From positions 496,001-560,000 of the forward strand of contig NZ_WKJK01000002.1 in NCBI RefSeq assembly GCF_009674535.1: 64,000 bases of DNA. Reading direction: 5' to 3'. This stretch comes from Duganella guangzhouensis. GTDB taxonomy: Bacteria > Pseudomonadota > Gammaproteobacteria > Burkholderiales > Burkholderiaceae_D. The position numbers and the translations under genes are program-made. Within the stretch, counting starts at the first letter, position 1; each line of letters starts with the position of its first letter. The notes under the pieces are model-generated. The model did not search any database and was not told where the DNA came from. It saw only the letters and a program-made list of their open reading frames with translations. Positions 45,764-54,125 of the stretch are shown piece by piece.

Positions 45764-47476
45764 ATGAAATATCTCCACCTGGCCGGCGCCCTGCTGTGCC
45801 TGGCATTGGCAGCGTGCGGCGGCGGTAGCGGCTCATCGTCGAGCAGCGGCAGTACCGCCAGCATGGAATCGGCCAGCAGCGCCACGCCGGTGATCAGCAT
45901 CAGCGCCTCGCCCACCGCCACCACCACCGGCCAGGTCATCACGCTGACCTGGAGCGTCAGCAATTACAGCGGCAGCAGCTGCACCGCCTCCGGCGCCTGG
46001 ACTGGCAGCGTAGCCACCAGCGGCTCGCAAAACGTCACCGCCGGCGATGCCGGCACAGCCAATTACACCCTGACCTGCGGCAGCGTCAGCAACACCGCCG
46101 TGGTCACCGTCAGCACGCCGCCACCGACGCCGACCGTGACGCTGAGCCTGTCGTCGGCCAGCATCACCACCGCCCAGACCACCACGCTGAGCTGGTCCTC
46201 GGCCAACGCCACCAGTTGCACCGCCAGCGGCGACTGGAGCGGCAGCAAGGATACCTCCGGTTCAGTCACCGTCACGCCGACTGCGGCCGGCGATTTCACC
46301 TACAGCCTGTCGTGCACCGGCGATGGCGGCACCGCCAGTGGCAGCGCCGCGCTCAGCGTCACCAGCGCGCTCAGCAACAGCGTCACAGTCACCGTCGACA
46401 GCGGCCCGAGCGGCGTCAGCGGCGTCATCAACGTGCCCTATGTCAGCGTGACCGTGTGCGTGCCCGGCACCACCACCTGCCAGACCATCGACCACGTGCT
46501 GCTAGATACCGGCTCCTACGGCCTGCGCCTACTGGCCAGCCAGCTCAGCTCGACGCTGGCCCTGCCCGCCGTGACCACCGCCAGCGGCGCGGCGGCCGGC
46601 GAATGCGGCAAATTCGTCAGCGGCTACACCTGGGGCGCGGTGCGCCAGGCCGACGTCAAGATGGCCGATGAAGTCGCGTCCAGCATCTCGATTCAGGTGA
46701 TCGGCGACACCGGCAGCGCCTACAGCAGCACGCCATCCACCTGCAGCAGCGCCGGCAGCAACATCGGCACCCTGTCGGCGATCGGCGCCAAGGGCATCCT
46801 TGGCGTCGGCATGTTCACCCAGGATTGCGGCAGCAGCTGCGCCAGCAGCGCCGTCAGCGGCACCTACTATGCGTGCGCCAGCGGCAGCTGCACGGCCAGC
46901 GCGATGCCGCTGGCCAAGCAGATCAGCAACCCGGTCAGCTCGTTCAGCACCAACAACAACGGCGTGATGATTTCGATACCGGCCGTGGGCACGGCCGGCC
47001 TGACCTCGGTCAGTGGCACGCTGTATTTCGGCGTCAACACCCAGAACAACAACACCATCAGCAGCGAGACCATCTACAAGGCCAACAGCAGCGGCGATTT
47101 CAGTACCACCTACAAGGGCAAGACCTACACCGCCAGCTTCATCGACAGCGGCTCCAACGGCTACTTCTTCACCGACAGCACGATTCAGAAATGCTCGGGA
47201 GGCGACTTCTACTGCCCGGCCTCGACGCTGTCGCTGAGCGCCACCAACGCCGCCTCGGACGGCAGCGCCTCGGGCACGGTCAGCTTCAACGTGGTCAACC
47301 TGGTGGCGCTGGCCTCGACCATCAACGCGGCCCAGGTCGGCGGCACGGTCGGCAGCTCGTCTTCGTCCAGCAGTTATTTCGACTGGGGGCTGCCATTCTT
47401 CTACGGCCGCAAGGTGTTTGTGGTGATGGAAGACACTACCGTGGCCAGCAAGGCGGGGCCTTTCTGGGCGTATTGA
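45764..47476 (+). CDS. DUF3443 lipoprotein with pepsin-like DTGS/DSGS motifs
   Basis: A 570-aa predicted lipoprotein (lipobox LAAC, Cys19), then a Gly/Ser linker, two Ig-like repeats of about 80 residues (VITLTWSVSNYSGSSCTASG and TTTLSWSSANATSCTASGDW), and a C-terminal domain from about 220. That domain has two motifs of the aspartic-protease kind: HVLLDTGSYGLRLL (Asp near 248) and SFIDSGSNGYFF (Asp near 460), about 210 residues apart, as in two-lobed pepsins. Several Cys pairs suggest disulfides. The family is named only DUF3443 as I recall; protease activity is inference. It follows the DUF2844 gene by 12 bases. Confidence 0.85.
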   Translation: MKYLHLAGALLCLALAACGGGSGSSSSSGSTASMESASSATPVISISASPTATTTGQVITLTWSVSNYSGSSCTASGAWTGSVATSGSQNVTAGDAGTANYTLTCGSVSNTAVVTVSTPPPTPTVTLSLSSASITTAQTTTLSWSSANATSCTASGDWSGSKDTSGSVTVTPTAAGDFTYSLSCTGDGGTASGSAALSVTSALSNSVTVTVDSGPSGVSGVINVPYVSVTVCVPGTTTCQTIDHVLLDTGSYGLRLLASQLSSTLALPAVTTASGAAAGECGKFVSGYTWGAVRQADVKMADEVASSISIQVIGDTGSAYSSTPSTCSSAGSNIGTLSAIGAKGILGVGMFTQDCGSSCASSAVSGTYYACASGSCTASAMPLAKQISNPVSSFSTNNNGVMISIPAVGTAGLTSVSGTLYFGVNTQNNNTISSETIYKANSSGDFSTTYKGKTYTASFIDSGSNGYFFTDSTIQKCSGGDFYCPASTLSLSATNAASDGSASGTVSFNVVNLVALASTINAAQVGGTVGSSSSSSSYFDWGLPFFYGRKVFVVMEDTTVASKAGPFWAY

Positions 47477-47479
47477 TCC

Positions 47480-47497
47480 ATGTCATAGTGTTGTCAC
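47480..47497 (+). promoter_or_regulatory. Strong candidate Pho box of the CpdB-type gene
   Basis: ATGTCAT-AGTG-TTGTCAC has two 7-mers 11 bp apart, each 6/7 to consensus, and matches the E. coli phoA box at 15 of 18 positions as I remember it. TATATA/TATAAA follows at 47504-47511. Confidence 0.7.
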
Positions 47498-47543
47498 GAT
47501 AAGTATATAAAGTTGCAATCTTGAATTTTTCTTCGAGGTTGCG

Positions 47544-49649
47544 ATGAAACTCCATTTGCTGATACCAGCCGCCCTGACCGCGGCCGGTCTCGCCGCATGC
47601 GGCGCCGATAATGCGCCCACCACCGCCACGCCGGCGATCCCGGAAGGCACCACCGTCACCCTGGCGCTGTTGGAAACCACCGACATCCACGCCAACGTGA
47701 TGAGCTACAACTACTACTCGCTGGCCGAGGACACCAGCCTGGGCCTGGAACGCACCGCCACGCTGGTCAAAGCCGCGCGCGCCGAGAATCCCAACAATGT
47801 GCTGCTGGACGACGGCGACACCATCCAGGGCACGCTGCTGGGCGACCTGCAAGCCGTCACCAAGCCAATCGCCTGCAGCGAAACGCTGGCCGTGCACAAG
47901 GTGATGAACGCACTGCAATTTGACGGCGGCGGCTTCGGCAACCACGAATTCAACTACGGCCTGCCGTTCCTGAGCCAGGTCACCAACACCGACTTCGGCA
48001 TTCCCGGCGTGAGCAAGCCCAGCGGCACCTGCGGCGCGCCGACCTTCCCGCTGGTGCTGAGCAACGTCACCGGCGTGTCCAGCGGCAAGCCGATCGTGCA
48101 GCCGTACACGCTGCTGCCGAAAACCTTCTCGGCGCTGAAGCCGGACGGCAGCAAGCTGGACGTGAAAATCAATATCGGCATCATGAGCTTTGTGCCGCCA
48201 CAAATCCTGGAATGGGATCAAAAGAACCTGGCTGGAAAGGTTGCCATCACCGGCGTACAAGAGGCGGCCAAGCAATACGTGCCCGAGCTGCGCAGCAAGG
48301 GCGCCGACCTGGTGGTGGCGCTGTCGCACGGCGGCCTGGACCCGAGCACCTACAGCCCGAAAATGGAAAACGGCTCCTACCACCTGACCAGCACCGGCAT
48401 TGACGCACTGCTGATCGGCCACTCGCACCTGATCTTCCCGAAAGGCAAAGAGACCGGCGCGGCCGCGCTGGACGCCTCGTTTGCCGCCTTCCCGAGCAGC
48501 GCCAACATCGACGCCATCAACGGCTTCGTCAACGGCGTGCCGACCGTGATGGCGCAGAGCTGGGGCCGTCGCCTCGGCATCATCAAACTGACGCTGGCCT
48601 ACACCAGCGGCAAATGGGTGGTCCAGACCGGCAAGACCACGGTCGAATCGCGCGGCTTCAAGTACACCGACGGCACCACCAACATCGCCGCCGACAGCAG
48701 CATCGCGCCGCTGGTCGCCACCGAACATGCCGCCACCATCGCCTACGCCAAGCAGCCGCTGGGCGTAACCACCGATTTCGAGATGTCGTCCTACTTCGCG
48801 CTGGTCGGCGACGTCAGCGCGATCCAGCTGGTGAACCAGGCGCAACTGGCGTATGTGAAGAACTTCATCGCCACCAGCACCGACGCCACCATCGCCAGCT
48901 ACAAGAGCATTCCGGTGATCTCGTGCAGCGCGCCGTTCAAGGCCGGCCGCAACGGCCCGACCGACTTCACCGATGTGGCGCCGGGCGCCAGCACGGCGGC
49001 GCCGATCGGCCTGCAGGTGCGCAATCCGGGCGATCTCTATCTGTACTCCAACAACAACCTGCAGGCGGTGAAAATCAAGGGTAGCGACCTGAAGAACTGG
49101 CTGGAAGCCTCGGCCAAACAGTTCGGCCAGATCGATCCGACCAAGACCAGCGAGCAGGATCTGGTGCCGTCCTACAGCACCATCTACAACTACGACGTGT
49201 TCTATGCCGAGAACAACGCGCTGACCTACCAGATCGACGTCACCAAGGCGGCCGGCAGCCGCATCGTCAACCTGATGTACAACGGCAAGGCGGTAGCGGA
49301 CACGGACGACTTCATCGTCGCCACCAACGACTACCGTGCCGGTGGCGGTGGCGCGGTGCCGGGCATTGACGGCAGCAAGACCATCATCAAATCGCCGGAC
49401 GCCAACCAGGCCGTGGTCAGCAGCTACCTGAGCGCGCAGGGCACAGCCACCGGCAAGGTCACGCTGGCCAGCAATGGCAGCGCGCGCAGCTGGAGCTTCG
49501 TCAAAACCACCACCGCCGGTCCGGTGATCCTGCGTTCGGCGCCGGGCCATCTGGCACTGGCGCAGGCCAGCGGCATCACGGCGGTGGCGTCCGAAGGCAG
49601 CCTGGACGCCAGCGGTTTCGGCAAATACAGCATCGACCTGAGCAAATAA
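47544..49649 (+). CDS. Lipoprotein 2',3'-cyclic-nucleotide phosphodiesterase/3'-nucleotidase or 5'-nucleotidase (CpdB/UshA type)
   Basis: A 701-aa two-domain nucleotidase. A lipoprotein signal ends LAAC (Cys19). The metallophosphoesterase domain has TTDIHANV (about 46), DDGDTIQGTLLG, GNHEFNYG (about 131), LSHGG and GHSH (about 290); the C-terminal 5'-nucleotidase domain has VTTDFEMSSYFALVGD and FIVATNDYRAGGGG. The DIHANV/GDTIQG pattern favours CpdB. It releases phosphate from extracytoplasmic nucleotides. A strong Pho box precedes it, and a Sel1 lipoprotein gene follows one base after the stop. Confidence 0.92.
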   Translation: MKLHLLIPAALTAAGLAACGADNAPTTATPAIPEGTTVTLALLETTDIHANVMSYNYYSLAEDTSLGLERTATLVKAARAENPNNVLLDDGDTIQGTLLGDLQAVTKPIACSETLAVHKVMNALQFDGGGFGNHEFNYGLPFLSQVTNTDFGIPGVSKPSGTCGAPTFPLVLSNVTGVSSGKPIVQPYTLLPKTFSALKPDGSKLDVKINIGIMSFVPPQILEWDQKNLAGKVAITGVQEAAKQYVPELRSKGADLVVALSHGGLDPSTYSPKMENGSYHLTSTGIDALLIGHSHLIFPKGKETGAAALDASFAAFPSSANIDAINGFVNGVPTVMAQSWGRRLGIIKLTLAYTSGKWVVQTGKTTVESRGFKYTDGTTNIAADSSIAPLVATEHAATIAYAKQPLGVTTDFEMSSYFALVGDVSAIQLVNQAQLAYVKNFIATSTDATIASYKSIPVISCSAPFKAGRNGPTDFTDVAPGASTAAPIGLQVRNPGDLYLYSNNNLQAVKIKGSDLKNWLEASAKQFGQIDPTKTSEQDLVPSYSTIYNYDVFYAENNALTYQIDVTKAAGSRIVNLMYNGKAVADTDDFIVATNDYRAGGGGAVPGIDGSKTIIKSPDANQAVVSSYLSAQGTATGKVTLASNGSARSWSFVKTTTAGPVILRSAPGHLALAQASGITAVASEGSLDASGFGKYSIDLSK

Positions 49650-49650
49650 C

Positions 49651-50373
49651 ATGCGTCCGCATCATTACCCGGGCGCCGCCCTGATTGCCGTGCTGACCTC
49701 GGTCTTCCTGTTCGGTTGCCAGATCCAGCGTGAAGCGCCAACCACGGCGCAGATCGAAGTGATCGGCATGAAAGCCAAGCAGGAAGCCGACGCCCATGCC
49801 GAGCGCAAGCTGATGGCGTGGGCGGCGCAAAGCCTGCCGGTGGCGCAGCGCGAGCTGGCCCTGCTCTACCAAAGCCGGCCCAAGCAACGCGCCGACGCCT
49901 TCAAGCTGTTCGAACAGGCGGCGCGCGGCGGCGACAGCGAAGCCGCGTTCCAGCTGGGCGAAATGCTGCGCGCCGGCGCGCCCGGCGTACCGGGTCTGCC
50001 GGCCGCCGCCGCGCCGTGGTATGCCCAGGCGGCCCAGCAGCAGCACGCCAAGGCGGCGCTGGCGTTGGGCCTGCTGTACAAAAACGGCAATGGCGTCGCG
50101 CGCGACGAGCCGCAGGCCACGCACTGGCTGACCGTGGCCAGCGATCTGGGCAATGCGCATGCGATGTTCCTGCTGTCCAACGACTACCGCGAGCAAGACC
50201 CGGTCAAGGCGCGTGCGCTGCTGGAAGAGGCGGCCGAGCACGAATATCCGCCCGCGCTACAGGAACTGGCACTGCAACTACAACAAGGCAACTCCCAACA
50301 GGACAGGCAGCGCGCAGGTCATCTGATGCTGGAAGCCAGCGAACACCGGCGCAATAATTGGAACCGGTTCTGA
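49651..50373 (+). CDS. Sel1-repeat lipoprotein-like protein
   Basis: A 240-aa protein with an N-terminal signal (ALIAVLTSVFLFGC, Cys about 22) and four or five Sel1-type alpha-helical repeats: QRELALLYQSRPKQRADAFKLF, AAFQLGEMLRAG, AALALGLLYKNGNGVARDEPQA, AMFLLSNDYREQDPVKARALL. Such repeats bind other proteins. Its ATG lies one base after the CpdB-type stop, so both are probably co-expressed under the Pho box. Confidence 0.85.
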   Translation: MRPHHYPGAALIAVLTSVFLFGCQIQREAPTTAQIEVIGMKAKQEADAHAERKLMAWAAQSLPVAQRELALLYQSRPKQRADAFKLFEQAARGGDSEAAFQLGEMLRAGAPGVPGLPAAAAPWYAQAAQQQHAKAALALGLLYKNGNGVARDEPQATHWLTVASDLGNAHAMFLLSNDYREQDPVKARALLEEAAEHEYPPALQELALQLQQGNSQQDRQRAGHLMLEASEHRRNNWNRF

Positions 50374-50413
50374 GCGATCACGGTCTCGGGGCCGTCATCG
50401 TTCAGGAGAATTC

Positions 50414-50893
50414 ATGAAAGCACTGCTTACCGCCCTGTTGCTGGGCGCCGCCGGGCTGGCCCAGGCCGCGCCCAAGCCCGCCTCGCCGATTTACGGCGTC
50501 ACGCTGCCGGACGGCTATCGCCAATGGCAATTCATCGCCCCGGCGCATGAAACGCCGCCGCTGGACGAATTGCGGGTGGTGGTCGGCAATCCGATCGCCA
50601 TGGCCGCCATCGAAAAGAACCAACTGCCGTTCCCGGACGGCACGGTACTGGTCAAGCTGGCGTGGAAGCACGTGCAGTCGAGCGAATCGCCGCCGGCCTA
50701 TGTGCCGGGCAAGGCCACCACGGTGCAAGTGATGGTCAAGGACTCGAAGAAATACGCTGCCACCGGCGGCTGGGGCTTTGGCCGCTTCATCAATGGCCAG
50801 CCGGCCGACGAGGCCCAGCACCAGACTTGCTGGGGCTGTCATCAGGCATTGGTCAAAAACCACGACTTCGTGTTCACCCGGTTGGCCCCCTAG
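50414..50893 (+). CDS. Cytochrome P460 family c-type cytochrome
   Basis: A 159-aa periplasmic protein with signal peptide (MKALLTALLLGAAGLAQA) and one heme-binding CWGCH (about 139-143). The body matches P460 proteins: LPDGYRQWQFIAPAHE, LRVVVGNPIAMAAIEKNQLPFPDGTVLVKLAWK and WGFGRFINGQPADEAQHQTC. P460 members oxidise hydroxylamine or bind NO; whether this one has the Lys crosslink is unknown. SD AGGAG precedes the ATG. A hairpin that covers the next gene's SD follows. Confidence 0.88.
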   Translation: MKALLTALLLGAAGLAQAAPKPASPIYGVTLPDGYRQWQFIAPAHETPPLDELRVVVGNPIAMAAIEKNQLPFPDGTVLVKLAWKHVQSSESPPAYVPGKATTVQVMVKDSKKYAATGGWGFGRFINGQPADEAQHQTCWGCHQALVKNHDFVFTRLAP

Positions 50894-50924
50894 CGTGGTC
50901 CGGCGCACAGACCGGCGTAGTAGC

Positions 50925-50974
50925 GGCTCCTAGACTGGCTTGGCAGTCCCATTCGCCAAGCCAGTCCAGGAGCC
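50925..50974 (+). promoter_or_regulatory. 20-bp hairpin covering the hemerythrin SD
   Basis: GGCTCCTAGACTGGCTTGGC pairs with GCCAAGCCAGTCCAGGAGCC (19 of 20 bp) across a 10-base loop. The right arm contains AGGAG (50968-50972), the SD of the hemerythrin gene whose ATG is at 50978, so the folded RNA would hide it. No T-run follows. Confidence 0.75.
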
Positions 50975-50977
50975 ACC

Positions 50978-51469
50978 ATGAGAACCACTTCGCAAACGCC
51001 AGGCAAAGTCACCAAGCCCATCCCCACCGAAACCGAGCCGCAGGACGCCATCGCCCTGTTGATCGACGATCATGAACACGTCAAAGCGCTGTTCGAGCAA
51101 TATGAAGAACTGGGCGACCGCGCCCACGTCAGCAAGCACAAGCTCGCGCTGCAGATCTGCGACGAGCTGACCAAGCACACCACGGTCGAAGAAGAAATCT
51201 TCTATCCCGCCGTGCGCCAGGCCATCAAGGATGACGACATGATGGACGAAGCCGTGGTCGAACACGCCTCGGCCAAAGACCTGATCGCCCAGATCCAGAG
51301 CATGGAACCAACCGAAGACCTGTTCGACGCCAAGGTCAAAGTCCTGTCCGAAATGATCGACCACCACGTCGAGGAAGAAGAAAGCGACATGTTCCCCAAA
51401 GTCCGCAAAACCAAGCTGGACCTGGAACAACTGGGCGCCGCCATGGCCGCCCGCAAAGAAACCCTGTAA
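50978..51469 (+). CDS. Hemerythrin-like (HHE) protein
   Basis: A 163-aa cytoplasmic four-helix-bundle protein with a non-heme di-iron site. Ligand-like residues are in LLIDDHEHVKALFEQYEE, ELTKHTTVEEEIFYPAV, VVEHASAKDLI and MIDHHVEEEESDMFPKV, the typical HHE spacing. It may bind O2 or NO, or serve in iron or stress responses; the preceding P460 cytochrome hints at NO, by inference only. The gene is bracketed by the SD-masking hairpin and a 97-bp palindrome that contains its stop codon. Confidence 0.92.
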   Translation: MRTTSQTPGKVTKPIPTETEPQDAIALLIDDHEHVKALFEQYEELGDRAHVSKHKLALQICDELTKHTTVEEEIFYPAVRQAIKDDDMMDEAVVEHASAKDLIAQIQSMEPTEDLFDAKVKVLSEMIDHHVEEEESDMFPKVRKTKLDLEQLGAAMAARKETL

Positions 51470-51562
51470 CCGGGGGCTATCCTCCCAAAGCTACACGGGC
51501 TCTACCGTAGCGTTCCGCTACGGTAGAGCCCGTGTAGCTTTGGGAGGATTGACCCCGGTTAC
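51466..51562. repeat. 97-bp near-perfect palindrome spanning both stop codons of convergent genes
   Basis: Perfect 34-bp arms (51479-51512 and 51516-51549) around TTC, flanked after a 3-by-3 internal loop by 10 more matching bp (GTAACCGGGG / CCCCGGTTAC). The TAA of the hemerythrin gene and the TAA of the opposite gene lie at mirror positions in the arms. There is no T-run, so a classic intrinsic terminator is unlikely. Confidence 0.9.
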
Positions 51563-52704
51563 ATGGACAGCCGCTCCATCTCGCGCTGCATGTTGTCGAT
51601 GGCGCGTTCGTTGTATTGTTCGGCAAAGTAGTCGTTGCGGAACAGCTGGCCGGCCTGGGCCTTGCGCGACAGGTGCGCCAGCGCGCCGCCGCGTTGTTCG
51701 CGGTATTTGGCATCCGGCAGGTGGATGTATTCCTGCCGGATCGCGCGCGCGTAGTTCTGGTAGACCTCGTCATCCTGGCCCAGGATCGCCAGGTCGACGC
51801 ACAGCAGGATGTCTTTCAGCCGGTGCTGGATCGAGGCTTCCTGGAAGTGGTCGGTGGCGCGGATCAGCTCGGCCGCGTCGCCCATTTCCTGCCCCAGATG
51901 ACTGCCCAGCCACAGCTGCGCGCTGGCTTCTTCGTTGCTCGGCGCCGCCGGGTCGGCGTTGTGGCCGTATTCGGCATCGTGGAACCAGAACGCTTGCTTG
52001 ATGATGTCGACATCCAGCGGATCGGGCCGGGTGTTGGCGGCCCAGACGCGGATTTCGCACAGGCCGTGCACCAGGTGGTCGAGGTTGTGATAGTGCCGCG
52101 CTGGCCCACCGTAAGCAGCCGGTCCGGTCAGTTGGGCAAACCAGTCGTCGGCGTGGGCGATCGCGATCGCGTCGCGGTGGGCGTAATCCCACAGCGTTTC
52201 CCATTCCTTGCGCAGCCAGCTCAGCACCCAGGCGTGGTAGGCCGGGCCGGGCACGAATTTCTTCATGATCCAGTTCCAGCCGATCGGCCCTTCCAGCGCT
52301 TTGACGAACGAGGAGCTGACCGAGCCCAAATCGCGCGGCGGCATCACGAATACCGTCTTGGCGCCCTGCAGCACGTCGACGTTGGTTTGCTGGATCAGGT
52401 TTTCGTAATCGAAGTCGGCGGTGGTGCGAATGCCGCGGATCAGGCAGTGCACGCCCTGCTTCTTGGCGGCACGCGCGGTGTAGTCGCCGCGCACGATCAC
52501 CACCGACACATTGTCCCAGCCCTGCTCGGCGCAGCTCTTGGCAATGATGTGCTCGCGTTCCTCGGCGCTGAACTTGGGTTTCTTGGCCGAGTTCTCGGAA
52601 AGAAACACCACCACCTCGTCCGCCAGCGAACGGGCTTCGTTGATCACCCACATGTGACCGTTGGTGATCGGGTCCAGCGTGCCTGAAAAGCCGATTTTCT
52701 GCAT
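51559..52704 (-). CDS. Fusion of CoaD-like adenylyltransferase and HD-type phosphohydrolase domain
   Basis: A 381-aa two-domain protein. Residues 1 to about 160 are a phosphopantetheine adenylyltransferase-like domain: SGTLDPITNGHM (the T/HxGH motif), KKPKFSAEEREHI, LIRGIRTTADFDYE and VSSSFVKALEG (the ISSS end). Residues about 180-381 are a COG4339-like HD phosphohydrolase: RHYHNLDHLVHGL (about 205) and AFWFHDAEYGHN (about 240). CoaD makes dephospho-CoA; the role of the HD part is unknown. It could be the only CoaD or a divergent second copy. It lies 32 bases after the sensor kinase gene on the same strand. Confidence 0.85.
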   Translation of the reverse strand: MQKIGFSGTLDPITNGHMWVINEARSLADEVVVFLSENSAKKPKFSAEEREHIIAKSCAEQGWDNVSVVIVRGDYTARAAKKQGVHCLIRGIRTTADFDYENLIQQTNVDVLQGAKTVFVMPPRDLGSVSSSFVKALEGPIGWNWIMKKFVPGPAYHAWVLSWLRKEWETLWDYAHRDAIAIAHADDWFAQLTGPAAYGGPARHYHNLDHLVHGLCEIRVWAANTRPDPLDVDIIKQAFWFHDAEYGHNADPAAPSNEEASAQLWLGSHLGQEMGDAAELIRATDHFQEASIQHRLKDILLCVDLAILGQDDEVYQNYARAIRQEYIHLPDAKYREQRGGALAHLSRKAQAGQLFRNDYFAEQYNERAIDNMQREMERLSM

Positions 52705-52736
52705 GCACCACTCCAGCGCCGTGTTAAAACGGCATT

Positions 52737-54125
52737 TTAGACTGGAGTGGGCTTGTTAGTCTCTGGAAAATCGACTTGCACTTTAAGCCCCCCCAGCCGC
52801 GCCGAGCTGTCCAACGACAGCACGCCGTTGTGGCGCTCGGCGATCGACTGCACGATCGCCATGCCCAGACCGCTACCGCCAGCAGGGCTGCCGGGTACGC
52901 GGTAGAAGCGGCTGAACACGCGTTCACGCTCTTCCGGCGGGATGCCGGGACCGGAATCCTCCACGCTCAGCAAGATGCGCGGCTTGGCATTTTTTGTGGC
53001 GGCTATGCTACGCCGCACCTCGATATCGACGGTGCCGCCGGCCGGCGTGTACTTGATGGCGTTGTCGATCAGGTTACGCAGCAGGATGATCAACGCGTCC
53101 TGCTGGCCGGCCACGCTGACCTCGTCCGCATGGAACAGGCCGAGGTCGATCTGGCGCGCCTGCGCCAGCCCGTTCATGTCGCCCAGCACGCGCTTGACCA
53201 GGTCGCTCAGGCTGACAGGCTCCAGTTTGATTTCCTCGATGCCGCCTTCCTGCCGCGCCAGCACCAGCAATTGCTCGACCAACCGGGTGGCGCGCTCGAT
53301 GCCGCTGGTGACGCGGCCGACGGCGACCTTGCGCGCCGCCTCGTCCGGCGCCCGCTCCAGGCTCAGCACCTGCAGTTTCAGCGCCGCCAGCGGCGTGCGC
53401 AGTTCGTGCGCGGCGTCGGCCACGAAGTGCTGCTGCGCCTCGAACGCGGTACGGACCCGCACGAACAGCAGATTCAACTCCTGCACCAGCGGCAGCACTT
53501 CATCCGGCAGATCACTTTCCGACACCGGCGACAAATCCTCGGCCTGGCGCGCCGCCACCTGGCGCTTGACGCGCGACACCGGCGCCAGCGAGCCGGACAC
53601 CACCCACCACACCACCAGCATCAGCACCGGCGCCATCACGGCGATCGGGCCGACCGTGCGCAAGGCCAGCGTGCCGGCCATGCGCTGACGCACCGCCATG
53701 TCCTGCGCGATCTGCACGGTCTGATTCGAGGTCTGCACCGAAAACACGCGATACGTCGTGTTGTTGACGCGCACATTGGAAAAGCCCAGCACCGCGCGCT
53801 GCGGCAAGGCGGCGCGCGACAGCGAACGGAATACCTGGGCGCCGTCCGGGGTCCACACCTGCACCACCAGATCGTCGTTTTCGGGATCGGCCGCGGTGTC
53901 GGCGGCCTTGTTGGTCAGCGTGGCGCTGGAACGCAGCGACATCGCCATCTGCTGCATGTGGTAATCGAAGATCTGGTCGGCGTCGCTGAGCGCGCTGCGA
54001 TAGGCGACCATGGCCTGCGCCAGCGCGGCCATGGTGATGGCGGCCAGCAGGAACCACAGCAAACGGCCGCGCAATGAGTGGGTGGGAACCGGCACGCGGG
54101 GCAGCGGCGGCATCCTCACCTTCAT
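52737..54125 (-). CDS. Two-component sensor histidine kinase (QseC/TctE type)
   Basis: A 462-aa membrane kinase: one transmembrane helix near 22-42, a periplasmic sensor (about 43-165), a second near 166-190, HAMP-like linker, HisKA with the phospho-His in FVADAAHELRTPLAAL (about 239), and the ATPase with LIDNAIKYTPAGG, VEDSGPGIPPEERERVF and GSGLGMAIV. The signal is unknown. Its ATG overlaps the regulator gene stop by 4 bases. It lies downstream of the degP-type gene and regulator, suggesting a link to envelope stress. Confidence 0.94.
   Translation of the reverse strand: MKVRMPPLPRVPVPTHSLRGRLLWFLLAAITMAALAQAMVAYRSALSDADQIFDYHMQQMAMSLRSSATLTNKAADTAADPENDDLVVQVWTPDGAQVFRSLSRAALPQRAVLGFSNVRVNNTTYRVFSVQTSNQTVQIAQDMAVRQRMAGTLALRTVGPIAVMAPVLMLVVWWVVSGSLAPVSRVKRQVAARQAEDLSPVSESDLPDEVLPLVQELNLLFVRVRTAFEAQQHFVADAAHELRTPLAALKLQVLSLERAPDEAARKVAVGRVTSGIERATRLVEQLLVLARQEGGIEEIKLEPVSLSDLVKRVLGDMNGLAQARQIDLGLFHADEVSVAGQQDALIILLRNLIDNAIKYTPAGGTVDIEVRRSIAATKNAKPRILLSVEDSGPGIPPEERERVFSRFYRVPGSPAGGSGLGMAIVQSIAERHNGVLSLDSSARLGGLKVQVDFPETNKPTPV

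Noticed and set aside
45764-47476. Serine/Thr-rich repeat protein as adhesin
   Set aside because: The Ser/Thr/Gly bias is real, but the defined DTGS/DSGS domain and only two Ig-like repeats fit DUF3443 better than a repetitive adhesin.
51479-51549. Ordinary bidirectional intrinsic terminator
   Set aside because: The arms end without T-runs on either strand and are far longer than typical terminators.
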